Part shown: positions 9,046-18,761 of the stretch, in pieces
Layout of the letters: every line of letters starts with the position of its first letter
Numbering within the stretch: position 1 is the first letter of the stretch
NCBI GenBank assembly: GCA_018827375.1
Contig: JAHJYW010000042.1
Span: forward strand, 246,013 to 310,012
DNA from: Alphaproteobacteria bacterium
GTDB lineage: Bacteria; Pseudomonadota; Alphaproteobacteria; Caulobacterales; Hyphomonadaceae
DNA: 64,000 nt
Direction of reading: 5' to 3'
The notes under the pieces: generated by a model
Databases searched by the model: none
What the model was told of the DNA's origin: nothing
The model's input: the letters and a program-made list of their open reading frames with translations, nothing else
Position numbers and translations under genes: made by a program

Positions 9046-9719
9046 TCTTTTTCGGCTTCGATGCGGAGCTTTTCTTCGGCATCTTCGAGACGCTGGATCA
9101 GGTATTGCTCACAGAGGCCAATCAGCTCGTCGCGCTTGTCGACGTAGAAGTGGTTGGCACCTTTGACCCGGGCGCGTTCAATGACTTCGCCCTTCTGGAC
9201 GCGCACCTTGGTAAGGGCGCGCTCGATGTCTTCCGGGCTGGCAATGGCGTCATTGTCGCCATTGACGATCAGGCCTGAGGCCGGGCAGGGCGCCAGGAAT
9301 GACAGGTCATAGTGATTGGCTGGCGGGGAGATGGCGAGGAAGCCATCGATTTCCGGGCGGCGCATCAGCAGCTGGAGCGTGATCCATGCGCCGAAGCTGT
9401 AGCCGGCACACCATACATAACGCGGGCTCTCGCTGAGGTTCTCGATATAGTCGAGCACGTAAGCAGCGTCTTCAAGCTCGCCGATGCCCTGATCATAAAC
9501 GCCCTGGCTTCGGCCGACGCCGCGGGAATTGTAGCGCAGGACGCCGAATCCGTGACGCTCGAACATCTGGTACAGCATGATCGAGATAGGATCCTGCATC
9601 GTTCCGCCCGCTTTGGGGTGTGGATGAAGGACGAGCGCAATAGGGGCGCCAGGAAGCGGCGGCTCTGTGTAGCGCGCCTCGATACGGCCCTGTGGGCCCG
9701 GAATGATCAGTTCTGCCAT
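9042..9719 (-). CDS. Alpha/beta hydrolase, dienelactone-hydrolase-like
   Basis: A 225-residue single-domain hydrolase. The nucleophile elbow is GYSFGAW, the oxyanion region LHPHPKAGGTM, followed by RYNSRGVGRS, an acidic turn (NGDNDAI) and the catalytic His in GANHFYVDKRD. Proteins of this type commonly lie beside the SUF operon in alphaproteobacteria, as here (divergent from the desulfurase gene, about 110 bases apart), but no biochemical link is established. The substrate cannot be read from the sequence. Confidence 0.85.
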   Translation of the reverse strand: MAELIIPGPQGRIEARYTEPPLPGAPIALVLHPHPKAGGTMQDPISIMLYQMFERHGFGVLRYNSRGVGRSQGVYDQGIGELEDAAYVLDYIENLSESPRYVWCAGYSFGAWITLQLLMRRPEIDGFLAISPPANHYDLSFLAPCPASGLIVNGDNDAIASPEDIERALTKVRVQKGEVIERARVKGANHFYVDKRDELIGLCEQYLIQRLEDAEEKLRIEAEKD

Positions 9720-9832
9720 GACACCCTCGGTTTAAAGTCTCTTGTAAGGGCGCGGTCATAAGCCAAATGGACTGCGAAATGCAAATTTTTCTGCAGGTGC
9801 ACTGTGGGGCTGGAGCGAGTATACCTGAATCC

Positions 9833-10978
9833 ATGATTTATGCGGACCACAATGCGACGGCCCCGATGCGCCCAGAAGCGCGGGAAGCCATGCTGGCGGC
9901 GCTCGACCTGGGCGCGACGAACCCTTCCTCGGTACACACCAAGGGGCGTGCGGCGCGTGCAGTGGTGGAAACCGCGCGTACTCAGGTTGGCGGTGCCATC
10001 GGCAGCCGTGCGGCTGACGTCATCTTTACCGGGGGGGGTACGGAAGCGGATGCGCTGGCCGTGCAGGGCGTTGTCGATGCGCTTGAAGGTCGCTGCACTT
10101 TGATCGTGTCGGCGATTGAGCATGAAGCCATTGCAAAGTCGGCGGCTCATTCGGGCGCATTGATCCAGACGGCCTACGTAACAACAGCTGGCATTGTGGA
10201 CCTGGAAGACCTTCGCGCGCGCATGGCTGACTGGGATTCCGAAGCCCATGGCATGCCTGTTCTTTGCCTTATGCTGGCCAACAACGAGACCGGGATCATT
10301 CAGCCGGTTGCCGAAGCCGCCGCCATTGTGCGCGAGGCCGGCGGCCTGACGATCTGCGATGCGGTTCAGGCGCTAGGCAAAATTCCGGTAAATGTGGGCC
10401 TGCTGGGCGTCGATTACCTGTCTGTTTCGGCCCACAAAATTGGCGGCCCGCAGGGCGTGGGAGCGCTGTGGCACCGGGCAGGAGCGCCGCTGAAAGCTAT
10501 TCTTTACGGTGGCGGGCAAGAGCGGTCACTGCGGTCAGGTACGGAAAACGTGGCTGGAATCGCGGGTTTTGGCGCGGCTGTTGAAGCGGCCGTTCGTGAT
10601 TTGTCGAAATATGCGGCCCTCGCGAAACAACGGGACGCCATGGAAGCCCGCCTCAAGGCTGAGGGGGATGTGGTGGTTATTGGCGAAGAAAGCCCGCGCC
10701 TTGCCGGGACGTCGAACTTCGCGCGGGCTGGCTTTCGGGCCGAAACACAGGTCATGGCGCTGGATCTGGCGGGCGTGTGTGTCTCTGCAGGTTCCGCTTG
10801 CTCTTCAGGCAAGGTCAAGCGATCTGTCGTGTTGATGGCCATGGGCGCATCTGACGCCCTTGCGGAATCTGCGATACGCACCAGCTTTGGATGGAATAGT
10901 GAACCCGCCGATTTTGACGGTGTGGCGAATGCCTGGCTGGAAGCAGCTCGGCGTACGGTTTTGAAGGAGAAGGTGTGA
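9833..10978 (+). CDS. iscS: Cysteine desulfurase (NifS/IscS type), first SUF gene
   Basis: A 381-residue PLP-dependent class V aminotransferase-fold enzyme that removes sulfur from cysteine for Fe-S cluster assembly. The start ATG 9833 gives the family beginning [17 protein letters not shown]; extension to 9767 does not. The PLP lysine is in [12 protein letters not shown] and the sulfur-carrying cysteine in [11 protein letters not shown], on the long flexible loop typical of group I desulfurases. Its stop shares one base with the sufB start. No Rrf2/IscR repressor gene precedes it, unlike many related SUF operons. Confidence 0.93.
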   Translation: MIYADHNATAPMRPEAREAMLAALDLGATNPSSVHTKGRAARAVVETARTQVGGAIGSRAADVIFTGGGTEADALAVQGVVDALEGRCTLIVSAIEHEAIAKSAAHSGALIQTAYVTTAGIVDLEDLRARMADWDSEAHGMPVLCLMLANNETGIIQPVAEAAAIVREAGGLTICDAVQALGKIPVNVGLLGVDYLSVSAHKIGGPQGVGALWHRAGAPLKAILYGGGQERSLRSGTENVAGIAGFGAAVEAAVRDLSKYAALAKQRDAMEARLKAEGDVVVIGEESPRLAGTSNFARAGFRAETQVMALDLAGVCVSAGSACSSGKVKRSVVLMAMGASDALAESAIRTSFGWNSEPADFDGVANAWLEAARRTVLKEKV

Positions 10979-12540
10979 TGGACTGCTGCGGCGGCACCAC
11001 CGAGCACGAAGACGACTGCGGAGAAGTCAAAGTTAAGGATAGCATCGACGCGAAAACCGTCGAAGCTGCCAAGGCCTTGGAATCCGAGAATTATTCGGCG
11101 GGTTTCTCCACGACGATCGAGACCGATTTTGCCCCAAAGGGCCTGTCGGAAGACACGATCCGATACATTTCAGCTGCCAAGAACGAGCCCGAATGGCTGC
11201 TCGAATGGCGCTTGAAGGCCTACGAACGCTGGCTGACGATGGAAGAGCCGAGCTGGGCAATGGTCCGCTATCCCAAGATCGACTACCAAGGATACTATTA
11301 TTATGCAGCGCCAAAGGCCGGTGCGAAATACGCGTCGATCGACGATGTGCCGAAAGAAATCCTCGAGACATACGAGAAACTGGGCATCCCGCTGCGCGAG
11401 GCAGAAGTGCTGCTCGGTGTTGAAGGCGCGGTCGAAACCGCAGCCGAGGGACGTGAAAAGCCGCGCGTGGCCGTTGATGCCGTTTTTGACTCAGTTTCGG
11501 TGGCGACGACGTTCCGCAAGGAGCTTCAGAAGGCCGGGGTCATCTTCATGTCTATCTCGGAAGCCGTGCATGAATATCCGGACCTGGTGAAGAAGTATCT
11601 GGGCACCGTAGTGCCCCAGTCGGACAATTTCTTTGCGACGCTGAACAGCGCCGTGTTTTCGGACGGGACGTTTGTTTACATTCCAAAGGGCGTGCGCTGC
11701 CCGATGGAGCTGTCGACCTATTTCCGAATGAATGCCGAGAATACGGGCCAGTTCGAGCGCACGCTGATCATTGCCGATGAGGCGGCCTATGTGTCGTATC
11801 TGGAAGGCTGTACGGCGCCGATGCGCGACGAGAACCAGCTGCACGCGGCTGTCGTCGAGCTGGTGGCGCTGGAAGACGCCGAAATCAAGTATTCCACAGT
11901 CCAGAACTGGTGGCCTGGCGATGAGGACGGCAAGGGCGGCATCTTCAATTTCGTGACCAAGCGCGGCGATTGCCGGGGCGACCGGTCGAAGATTTCGTGG
12001 ACGCAGGTCGAAACCGGCTCGGCGGTGACATGGAAGTACCCATCCTGCATCCTGCGCGGCGATGACAGCGTCGGTGAGTTCTACTCGATTGCCGTCACCA
12101 ATGGGCGCCAGCAGGCCGATACCGGCACGAAGATGATCCATCTGGGCAAGCGCACAAAGAGCCGGATCATTTCCAAGGGTATTTCGGCGGGCAAGTCTGA
12201 CAATACCTATCGCGGCCTCGTTTCGGTGAACCGGAAAGCCGTGAATGCGCGAAATTTCACCCAGTGTGACTCGCTACTGATCGGCGACAAGTGCGGCGCC
12301 CATACAATTCCCTATGTCGAAAACCGCTGTGCCAGCGCGCAGCTGGAGCATGAGGCGACGACAACAAAACTGTCGGAAGACCAGCTGTTCTATGCGCGCC
12401 AGCGCGGCATTGCCGAGGAAGATGCCGTGGCCCTGCTCGTGAACGGGTTCGTGCGGGATGTGCTGCAACACTTGCCGATGGAATTCGCGGTTGAAGCGCA
12501 AAGCCTGCTCAAAGTAAGCCTGGAAGGCAGTGTCGGTTAG
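10978..12540 (+). CDS. sufB: Fe-S cluster scaffold protein SufB
   Basis: SufB forms the SufBC2D complex on which clusters are built. The 520-residue product carries the family core (WSWAM-like [39 protein letters not shown], the [18 protein letters not shown] block). ATG 10978 is preferred over GTG 10975 because AAGGAG (10964-10969) sits eight bases upstream. The N-terminus is unusual: [16 protein letters not shown] adds a cysteine- and acid-rich leader of about 20 residues before the family begins. The gap to sufC is about 100 bases, the largest in the operon. Confidence 0.97.
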   Translation: MDCCGGTTEHEDDCGEVKVKDSIDAKTVEAAKALESENYSAGFSTTIETDFAPKGLSEDTIRYISAAKNEPEWLLEWRLKAYERWLTMEEPSWAMVRYPKIDYQGYYYYAAPKAGAKYASIDDVPKEILETYEKLGIPLREAEVLLGVEGAVETAAEGREKPRVAVDAVFDSVSVATTFRKELQKAGVIFMSISEAVHEYPDLVKKYLGTVVPQSDNFFATLNSAVFSDGTFVYIPKGVRCPMELSTYFRMNAENTGQFERTLIIADEAAYVSYLEGCTAPMRDENQLHAAVVELVALEDAEIKYSTVQNWWPGDEDGKGGIFNFVTKRGDCRGDRSKISWTQVETGSAVTWKYPSCILRGDDSVGEFYSIAVTNGRQQADTGTKMIHLGKRTKSRIISKGISAGKSDNTYRGLVSVNRKAVNARNFTQCDSLLIGDKCGAHTIPYVENRCASAQLEHEATTTKLSEDQLFYARQRGIAEEDAVALLVNGFVRDVLQHLPMEFAVEAQSLLKVSLEGSVG

Positions 12541-12639
12541 GGATTTCAGCCGGGATCAACGATTTCAAAGGGATTCCGCCTATGGGTTTCTCTGTCGCGG
12601 GGGCTTTCCCTTGGGGGCCGGGCAGCTTACATGCGCCCT

Positions 12640-13401
12640 ATGTTGAAAATTACAGACCTGAGCGCCGCGGTAGGCGAAGATTCCGAAGCCAAGACCATCC
12701 TCAATGGCCTGTCGCTAGACGTGCCTGCGGGCGAGGTTCATGCGATCATGGGACCGAACGGGGCAGGCAAGTCGACCCTGTCTTACGTGCTGACGGGCCG
12801 GAGCGGCTATGAGGTGACGGGCGGAAGCGCGACCCTCAATGGCGAGAACGTGCTGGACATGGATCCGGAAACCCGCGCCGCGAAAGGGATGTTCCTGTCT
12901 TTCCAGTATCCGGTTGAGATTCCCGGCGTGCCGGTGATGACCTTTGTGCGGACCGCGATGAATGCGCAGCGCAAGGCGCGCGGCGAGGACGAGATTTCCG
13001 CGCCGGACTTCATCAAGAAATCGCGCGATGTCGCCAAGACGCTGAACCTTGATGCCGAGATGCTTAAGCGGCCGGTGAATGTCGGCTTTTCGGGTGGCGA
13101 GAAGAAGCGGCTCGAGATTTACCAGATGATGATGCTGGAACCGAAATTCCTGATCCTCGACGAGACGGACAGCGGCCTCGACATTGATGCGTTGAAGACG
13201 GTGGCCGATGGTGTGAACGCGATGCGTGACCCGTCGCGCGGCATGTTGGTGATCACGCACTACCAGCGCCTGCTCGATTATATCAAACCGGACAAGGTGC
13301 ATGTTCTGGCCAAGGGGCGCATCATCAAGACAGGTGAAGCCGACCTTGCGCTGCGCCTTGAAAAAGAAGGCTATGACGGAGTTCTGGGAGAGGCGGCGTG
13401 A
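12640..13401 (+). CDS. sufC: Fe-S assembly ATPase SufC
   Basis: An ABC-type ATPase that energises SufBC2D. Walker A is GPNGAGKST (about residue 39), the signature VGFSGGEKKRLE, Walker B FLILDETDSGLD and the switch His VITHYQRLL; all are intact. The start ATG 12640 gives the family beginning MLKITDLSA; ATG 12631, three codons earlier, is the alternative, and neither has a clear ribosome binding site. Its last four bases are the start of sufD (GTGA overlap). Confidence 0.96.
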   Translation: MLKITDLSAAVGEDSEAKTILNGLSLDVPAGEVHAIMGPNGAGKSTLSYVLTGRSGYEVTGGSATLNGENVLDMDPETRAAKGMFLSFQYPVEIPGVPVMTFVRTAMNAQRKARGEDEISAPDFIKKSRDVAKTLNLDAEMLKRPVNVGFSGGEKKRLEIYQMMMLEPKFLILDETDSGLDIDALKTVADGVNAMRDPSRGMLVITHYQRLLDYIKPDKVHVLAKGRIIKTGEADLALRLEKEGYDGVLGEAA

Positions 13402-14624
13402 CCACCGCCCTTCGCGACTTCATCAAGAACCCTACGCCGGCCGAGCTGGAACTGGTGGCGCGCTATGGTGCGCAGCCGGAAGATTCGCGGCGTGAGCGGG
13501 CTTTCCTCGCGTTCGCAGAAACAGGCTTGCCGCATCGGCGGATGGAAGCGTGGAAGTGGACTGACTTCAAGGCGGCGCTGAAGGCGCTTGAGACGCCTGC
13601 TGCAGCGTCCGCGAAGGATCCGTTGCCGCATGAGGGCGCGCTCGTGTTTCGTTTTACGCCAAACGGCTTTGAGGCGCCCGTCAATATGCCAGAAGGCATT
13701 CGCATGGTGGAGCAGCCTGGGATGCAGGCCTTTCCGGGAGCGGAGAATGTTCCGCTTGGCGCGCTGGCGGCTGCGCTGTCAGGCGGAGGCAAACGTCCTG
13801 CAACGCTGATATTTGAAATCACGTCTGGTAATTTGCCGCGTCTTCATTTTGTTTTTAGCGGCTCAGGTCAGGCCAGTTTTGCGCGGATTGTATTCCTTAT
13901 CAGGTCGGGTGCATCGCTGAACCTCTCCGAGAGCTACCTCGGCGGGGCTGGTCTGACATCGACCGTGCTTGAATTCGACCTGGAGCAGGACACTGCGATT
14001 AATCGCGCCATCTTCCAGCGCGGCGGCGCAGACGAGGCATTGGCCGTGACCGGCATCGCGCATTTGGGGGCAAACGCCGAGATGACGCAGACCACACTGT
14101 CATTTGGCGCAAAGGTTGCCCGGATGGAGACGCGCGTCGTGCATCAGGCCACCGGGGCGAAGCTGAACCTCAATGCGGCTTACCTGTCGGGTAGGGGATT
14201 TCATACTGACATCACGACGAATGTGCGCCACGGCGCGCCGTCTTGTGTGACACGGCAGCTGACCAAGGGCGCTGTGCTCGATGGTGGCACCGGCGTGTTT
14301 CAGGGCAAGTTTTTCGTGCCACGCAAGACAGGGCAGCACACAGACGCAGACATGCAGCATCAAGCCTTGCTGCTGGAAGATGGCGCCCAGGTGTTCGCAA
14401 AGCCCGAACTTGAAATCTACGCCGATGATGTCGAGTGCGCGCATGGCAATACATGCGGGGCGCTGGATGACGCGCAGATGTTCTACTTGCGCCAGCGCGG
14501 GATTCCGGAAAATCAGGCGCGCGCAATGCTGACGGAGGCGTTTATCGCTGAAGCGCTTGGGAAAGCCGACGATTCCGTGCGCGAGGTCCTCCTGGCAGAA
14601 GCGCAGAACTGGCTGTCTTCATGA
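13398..14624 (+). CDS. sufD: Fe-S assembly protein SufD
   Basis: The paralogue of SufB that completes the SufBC2D complex. Its 408 residues show the SufB/SufD beta-helix core and the conserved C-terminal passage (DDVECAHGNTCGALDDAQMF, then YLRQRGIPENQARAML). The start is GTG, overlapping the sufC stop by four bases. Its own stop overlaps the sufS start by four bases, so translation is coupled on both sides. Confidence 0.95.
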   Translation: MTTALRDFIKNPTPAELELVARYGAQPEDSRRERAFLAFAETGLPHRRMEAWKWTDFKAALKALETPAAASAKDPLPHEGALVFRFTPNGFEAPVNMPEGIRMVEQPGMQAFPGAENVPLGALAAALSGGGKRPATLIFEITSGNLPRLHFVFSGSGQASFARIVFLIRSGASLNLSESYLGGAGLTSTVLEFDLEQDTAINRAIFQRGGADEALAVTGIAHLGANAEMTQTTLSFGAKVARMETRVVHQATGAKLNLNAAYLSGRGFHTDITTNVRHGAPSCVTRQLTKGAVLDGGTGVFQGKFFVPRKTGQHTDADMQHQALLLEDGAQVFAKPELEIYADDVECAHGNTCGALDDAQMFYLRQRGIPENQARAMLTEAFIAEALGKADDSVREVLLAEAQNWLSS

Positions 14625-15844
14625 CACGGGCATTTGATGTTTCCGAGATTCGGAAGGAATTTCCGATCCTGTCGCGGCAGGTGAACGGCAAGCCGCTCGT
14701 CTATCTGGATAACGCGGCGAGCGCGCAAAAGCCCAATGCCGTGATCGACGCGATCGCGAACCAGAGCCGTACCGCATACGCCAACGTCCACCGGGGTATC
14801 CACACGCTCTCGAATGAGACGACCGAGGCCTACGAGGCGGGGCGGGAAGCCGCGCGCGTTTTCCTGAACGCACCCGACACGCATGGCATCATTTTTACGA
14901 AGGGCGCGACTGAGGGGATAAACCTCGTCGCATCGTCGCTGGCTGGTACGATCCAGCCGGGCGACGAGATCGTTTTGTCGGTGATGGAGCACCATTCGAA
15001 TATCGTGCCATGGCACTTCCTGCGCGAGCGGCACGGCGCTGTCCTGCGCTGGGTGGGCCTACACGCGGATGGCTCGCTGGACATGGATGGCCTGCGGGAG
15101 GCTGTGGGCCCGAAGACGCGCATGGTCGCGATCAGCCACATGAGCAACGTGCTGGGCACCGTAAATTATGTGACGGAAGTGGGCCGCATCGCGCATGCGG
15201 CCGGAGCAAGGGTTCTCATTGACGGGTGCCAGTCTGCGGTACATCTGGGAGTTGATGTGCAGGCGCTGGATTGCGACTGGTTCGTCTTTTCCGGGCACAA
15301 GCTTTACGGTCCGACAGGGATTGGCATCCTTTATGGCAAGGCGGATGCCCTTGCTGAAGCGCGGCCCTATCAGGGCGGTGGCGAGATGATCGAGACGGTC
15401 AGCATGGACCGGATCACCTATAATGAAGCGCCGCACAAATTTGAGGCCGGCACACCGCCGATTCTCGAGGCTATCGGCTTGGGCGCAGCGATTAACTGGT
15501 ACAGGCAGTTTGATCAGGCCGAGATAGCGGCGCATGAGCACGCCTTGTATCAGCGCGCGCTTGAGGGCCTGCGCGGCATCAATGGCTTACGCATTCATGG
15601 CGAGGCGCCCGGCAAGGGGGCGGTATTGGCATTCAGCCTTCAGGGCGCCCATCCGCATGATCTTGCACAGATCCTTGACCGTTATGGTGTGGCGATCCGT
15701 GCAGGCCACCATTGCGCCCAGCCATTAATGACCCATCTAGGAGTTAGTGCTACGGCACGTGCGAGCTTCGGAATCTACAATACAGAGGCCGAAGTGGACG
15801 TATTCATAGAGGCGCTGGAAAAAGCGCGCGGAATGCTGGTATAG
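14621..15844 (+). CDS. sufS: Cysteine desulfurase SufS
   Basis: A 407-residue group II desulfurase, the second sulfur-mobilising enzyme in this operon. It begins with VSEIRKEFPILSRQVNGK and YLDNAASAQKP. The PLP lysine is in FSGHKLYGPTGIG and the active cysteine in RAGHHCAQPLM. Group II enzymes usually need a SufE or SufU sulfur acceptor; none is encoded in the operon, so the acceptor is elsewhere or the upstream IscS-type enzyme compensates. Confidence 0.96.
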   Translation: MTRAFDVSEIRKEFPILSRQVNGKPLVYLDNAASAQKPNAVIDAIANQSRTAYANVHRGIHTLSNETTEAYEAGREAARVFLNAPDTHGIIFTKGATEGINLVASSLAGTIQPGDEIVLSVMEHHSNIVPWHFLRERHGAVLRWVGLHADGSLDMDGLREAVGPKTRMVAISHMSNVLGTVNYVTEVGRIAHAAGARVLIDGCQSAVHLGVDVQALDCDWFVFSGHKLYGPTGIGILYGKADALAEARPYQGGGEMIETVSMDRITYNEAPHKFEAGTPPILEAIGLGAAINWYRQFDQAEIAAHEHALYQRALEGLRGINGLRIHGEAPGKGAVLAFSLQGAHPHDLAQILDRYGVAIRAGHHCAQPLMTHLGVSATARASFGIYNTEAEVDVFIEALEKARGMLV

Positions 15845-15854
15845 AAGGTCAGAT

Positions 15855-16244
15855 ATGGCAGATGACATGACCTCTCGCGACATGGTTGACGTATCCGACA
15901 CAGCGGATGTGGCCCCTTCGGCTATTCCGCAGGATGAACTCAATCGCATCACGGATGCCCTGATTGTGGCATTCAAGACGGTGTTTGACCCGGAAATCCC
16001 CGTGGACATCTACGAACTGGGCCTGATCTACAAGGTCGACATTGATGATGACCGCAAGGTGGACGTCGACATGACGCTGACGGCGCCAGGCTGCCCCGTG
16101 GCTGGCGATATGCCGGGCTGGGTGGAGACGGCCGCCAGAACGGTTGAAGGCGTGACGGATGTCGAGGTGCGCCTCACGTTCGATCCGCCTTGGGATCCAT
16201 CGCGCATGTCCGACGAAGCGCGCCTCGCTCTGAACATGCTTTGA
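15855..16244 (+). CDS. sufT: SufT/MIP18-family Fe-S maturation protein (DUF59)
   Basis: A 129-residue protein with a DUF59 domain starting near residue 37: DPEIPVDIYELGLIY, TLTAPGCPVAGDMP (conserved Cys) and DPPWDPSRMS. Proteins of this family help deliver Fe-S clusters to target enzymes. The first 30 residues are acidic and variable. It follows sufS by 10 bases and precedes sufA by 35, the usual alphaproteobacterial order. Confidence 0.92.
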   Translation: MADDMTSRDMVDVSDTADVAPSAIPQDELNRITDALIVAFKTVFDPEIPVDIYELGLIYKVDIDDDRKVDVDMTLTAPGCPVAGDMPGWVETAARTVEGVTDVEVRLTFDPPWDPSRMSDEARLALNML

Positions 16245-16279
16245 TTGAATCCCGAGCCAACGGACCCTATCTGTAACCC

Positions 16280-16639
16280 ATGGCTAGAAGACCCCGCCCG
16301 AAACCCGTGAGCCTGACCGACGCCGCTGCGGTGCGCGTCAAGGAAATCATGAACGAACGCGGCGCAGGATTCCTGCGCGTAGGCGTAAAGAATGGCGGCT
16401 GTGCCGGCATGGAATACGTGATGGATTATGCCAAGGCGCCTGAGCCGCTCGATGAAGTCGTCGAAGAAAATGGCGTGACGATCCTGATCGACGCTAAGGC
16501 GGTACTGTTCCTTCTTGGAAGCCAGGTGGATTATGAAACCACGATGCTGCACGAGAAGTTTGTGTTCAGAAACCCGAACCAGACCGACGCGTGTGGTTGC
16601 GGTGAGAGCGTGACAATCGTGCCAGCGGTTGACGCCTAG
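16280..16639 (+). CDS. sufA: A-type Fe-S carrier SufA/IscA-like
   Basis: A 119-residue A-type carrier that accepts clusters from SufBCD and passes them to apoproteins. All three ligand cysteines are present: NGGCAGMEYVM and the C-terminal pair in ACGCGES. The basic N-terminus (MARRPRPKPVSLT) is slightly longer than in E. coli SufA. It is the last clear member of the SUF operon; the next gene follows by 30 bases and may be co-transcribed. Confidence 0.94.
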   Translation: MARRPRPKPVSLTDAAAVRVKEIMNERGAGFLRVGVKNGGCAGMEYVMDYAKAPEPLDEVVEENGVTILIDAKAVLFLLGSQVDYETTMLHEKFVFRNPNQTDACGCGESVTIVPAVDA

Positions 16640-16669
16640 GCTTTTCGCCCGGCCTGAAGCGGGGCTGAC

Positions 16670-17158
16670 ATGATTATCCAGAGCTTTGCGCCTATTGCCG
16701 CCCCTGATGCGGAAACCCTTATTCTTGGAAGCATGCCTGGCATCGCCTCGCTGGAGGCAAACCAGTATTATGCGCATCCCCGCAATGCTTTCTGGCGCAT
16801 CATGGGTCAGCTGTTTGGGGCAGGCATTGAAACGCCCTATGCTGAACGGCAGGAGATTCTCTTAGCCCGGCGTGTTGCCGTGTGGGACGTGCTTCAGTTC
16901 TGTCAGCGCTACGGCAGCCTCGACTCGAACATAAAGGATGAGGTCCCGAATGATTTTGCGCGCTTCTTCGCTGCACATCCGCATATCCGGCGCATCGGCC
17001 TGAATGGCGGTAAGGCGGCCAAAAGTTTCGACAAGCATGCGTCTCTATATTTGCCAAGAGGGGCTGCTTCAGTGGCGCTGCCATCCACCAGCCCTGCGCA
17101 TGCATCAAAGACCTTCGAGCAGAAATGTGCGGAGTGGCGAGCGGCCTTGATTGATTGA
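16670..17158 (+). CDS. DNA-deoxyinosine glycosylase, UDG superfamily (family 6 type)
   Basis: A 162-residue single-domain DNA repair enzyme. The motif LILGSMPGIASLEANQYYAH followed by PRNAFWRIMGQLFG, and the C-terminal LPSTSPAH, match hypoxanthine-DNA glycosylases of UDG family 6, which remove deaminated adenine. The conserved Asn in HPRNAFW fits the catalytic residue of that group. It could also have activity on uracil. It follows sufA closely without an evident terminator. Confidence 0.8.
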   Translation: MIIQSFAPIAAPDAETLILGSMPGIASLEANQYYAHPRNAFWRIMGQLFGAGIETPYAERQEILLARRVAVWDVLQFCQRYGSLDSNIKDEVPNDFARFFAAHPHIRRIGLNGGKAAKSFDKHASLYLPRGAASVALPSTSPAHASKTFEQKCAEWRAALID

Positions 17159-17169
17159 AGAGCGGCGCG

Positions 17170-17976
17170 TCAGGGCTTCTGGAATGCGGCCAGATTGTCA
17201 GATGTCGGCTTGGCTTCCATGCCTTTCGGTGGATCCGGGATGAGCGTCGCGCGGACAGGCGGCCCACCGCGCACCTCGGCCACCAACTCGGCAGTTCGCG
17301 TTTCGACGGCCTCCGTCAGGCGGGCCATGAATTCTTCCTTGGGAAGGCCGGGTGGTATCGGTTCCAGGAACTCGATGACGGCGGTGCCGGGCGTTTTGTT
17401 GGTTTCCTGCTGGCGCCAGAACAGGCCGATATTGGTGGCGACGGGTACAACCGGCACGCCCATTGCCTCGGACATGTGCCAGACACCGGGCTTGTAACGG
17501 AAATGGTAGTCAACGGGGGCAAGGTGGCCTTCCGGGTATATCAGGACGCGTCGGCCATCTTTTCGCGCGGTCTCCATGCCTTCACGCAAGGATTCGGCCT
17601 TGCGTTCGCCGCCGCCGCAGGTGTCGATCACAATCGCGCCCAGCTTGCGCAGGATGCCCCCAACGAGCGGAAATTTTTCGAGGTGGTCGCCTGTGACGAA
17701 GGCAAGGTTCGGGACTTCCGGATAAATAAGGTAGCCGTCGCCCCAGCTCTGATGCTTGGCGGCGATGACAAAGGCGCCTTCAGGCAGCCTGTCTCGGCCG
17801 CGCACCTGCTTTCGAATCCCGCCAAAGATGCGAAGGTTCCAGTTCATCGCGCGGGTATAGCTGCGGATGATGGTCCTCACGGGGCTGTGTCCTGGAAGGG
17901 CCAGGAAGGGCAGTGAGACCAGAACGTAGCCAACAGAGAGCAGGTAATAGTTTACCGTAAAAAGGAAGCCGCGCAT
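17170..17976 (-). CDS. plsC: 1-acyl-sn-glycerol-3-phosphate acyltransferase
   Basis: A 268-residue membrane acyltransferase that makes phosphatidic acid. An N-terminal hydrophobic helix (YYLLSVGYVLVSLPFLAL) is followed by the catalytic HQSWGD (H-x4-D), GAIVIDTCGGGERK and the YPEGHLAPV substrate motif. The C-terminal 50 residues are Pro/Arg-rich and variable. It lies 32 bases downstream of the TetR regulator on the same strand, so the two may be co-transcribed. Confidence 0.93.
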   Translation of the reverse strand: MRGFLFTVNYYLLSVGYVLVSLPFLALPGHSPVRTIIRSYTRAMNWNLRIFGGIRKQVRGRDRLPEGAFVIAAKHQSWGDGYLIYPEVPNLAFVTGDHLEKFPLVGGILRKLGAIVIDTCGGGERKAESLREGMETARKDGRRVLIYPEGHLAPVDYHFRYKPGVWHMSEAMGVPVVPVATNIGLFWRQQETNKTPGTAVIEFLEPIPPGLPKEEFMARLTEAVETRTAELVAEVRGGPPVRATLIPDPPKGMEAKPTSDNLAAFQKP

Positions 17977-18008
17977 CAGAATGAGCTTTCTTGAAGAGAC
18001 GAGTGGTC

Positions 18009-18617
18009 TTAGCCGGAATGAAGAACGGCGAGGATGGCCTTTGTGAAGGCATCCGTGTGTTGTGAGAGCGGGCCGGGCAGTCGGTTATAGATCTTGTTCT
18101 GGCCCGCCTGCATGATCACACCCAGGGCCATTGCGGCTTTCACAGCAGGATCGCCTTTGGGGATGGTTCCATCCTGCATGAGACTTGCAACAATCCGCTC
18201 AGTAATGGACACAGGATCGTCCTCACGGCGTTTGTCGTAGGGCAGGTATCGGTTGAGGGAGACAAGGTGGAAAGAGAAGAGGAGGAAGTCCTCGTCGGCC
18301 AGCTGGCAATAGGCCGACACGGCGGCGCCGACTTTTTCGTCCAGGCTGCCATCAGCCGCGAGCGCCTCCATCATCATTTTACCGAGGCGATTATGCGTTT
18401 CCATGAACAGGGCAAGCGCGAGCTCATCCTTGCCCTTGTAGTGACGATAAAGGGCGCCTTCAGACACGCCGGCCTGTTCCGCAATTTCTCGCGTCGTTGC
18501 GGCATCGACCCCTTCATGAATGAAGAGTTTGAGTGCGGCACGCTCGATTTTCGGGCGTGCATTTCGAGCGCGAGGCTTCTTGTTGGCCTCGCGGGCAGGG
18601 GCGGGTGAGCGCGGCAT
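18009..18617 (-). CDS. TetR/AcrR-family transcriptional regulator
   Basis: A regulator of about 202 residues when started at ATG 18617, which has AAGGAA eight bases upstream; 18671 is possible but unsupported. A basic Pro/Ala-rich head of about 20 residues precedes the helix-turn-helix (AALKLFIHEGVDAATTREIA, EQAGVSEGALYRHYKGKDEL). The ligand-binding half is helical and unrecognised. Being directly upstream of plsC, it may control lipid genes. Confidence 0.92.
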   Translation of the reverse strand: MPRSPAPAREANKKPRARNARPKIERAALKLFIHEGVDAATTREIAEQAGVSEGALYRHYKGKDELALALFMETHNRLGKMMMEALAADGSLDEKVGAAVSAYCQLADEDFLLFSFHLVSLNRYLPYDKRREDDPVSITERIVASLMQDGTIPKGDPAVKAAMALGVIMQAGQNKIYNRLPGPLSQHTDAFTKAILAVLHSG

Positions 18618-18761
18618 TTCAGCGTTCCTTATCGTCGTCTGATATGTAGCATGCTGGCAAACGTCAGGCAAGTGAATAATCGCTCACTGGTCTCGTGCCC
18701 AAGTGCCTGCGAAGTCATTAGAGGCACAAAAAATGGAGTTACGAAGCTGGGTGTTGTCCGC

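Noticed and set aside
10031..10038. G8 tract in the iscS-type gene as a phase-variation site
   Set aside because: Shorter, inside a conserved glycine-rich stretch (FTGGGTEA) of an essential-type gene, and the frame is intact.
11491..12141. 216-codon open frame opposite sufB
   Set aside because: Lies wholly antisense to conserved SufB core; no domain recognised.
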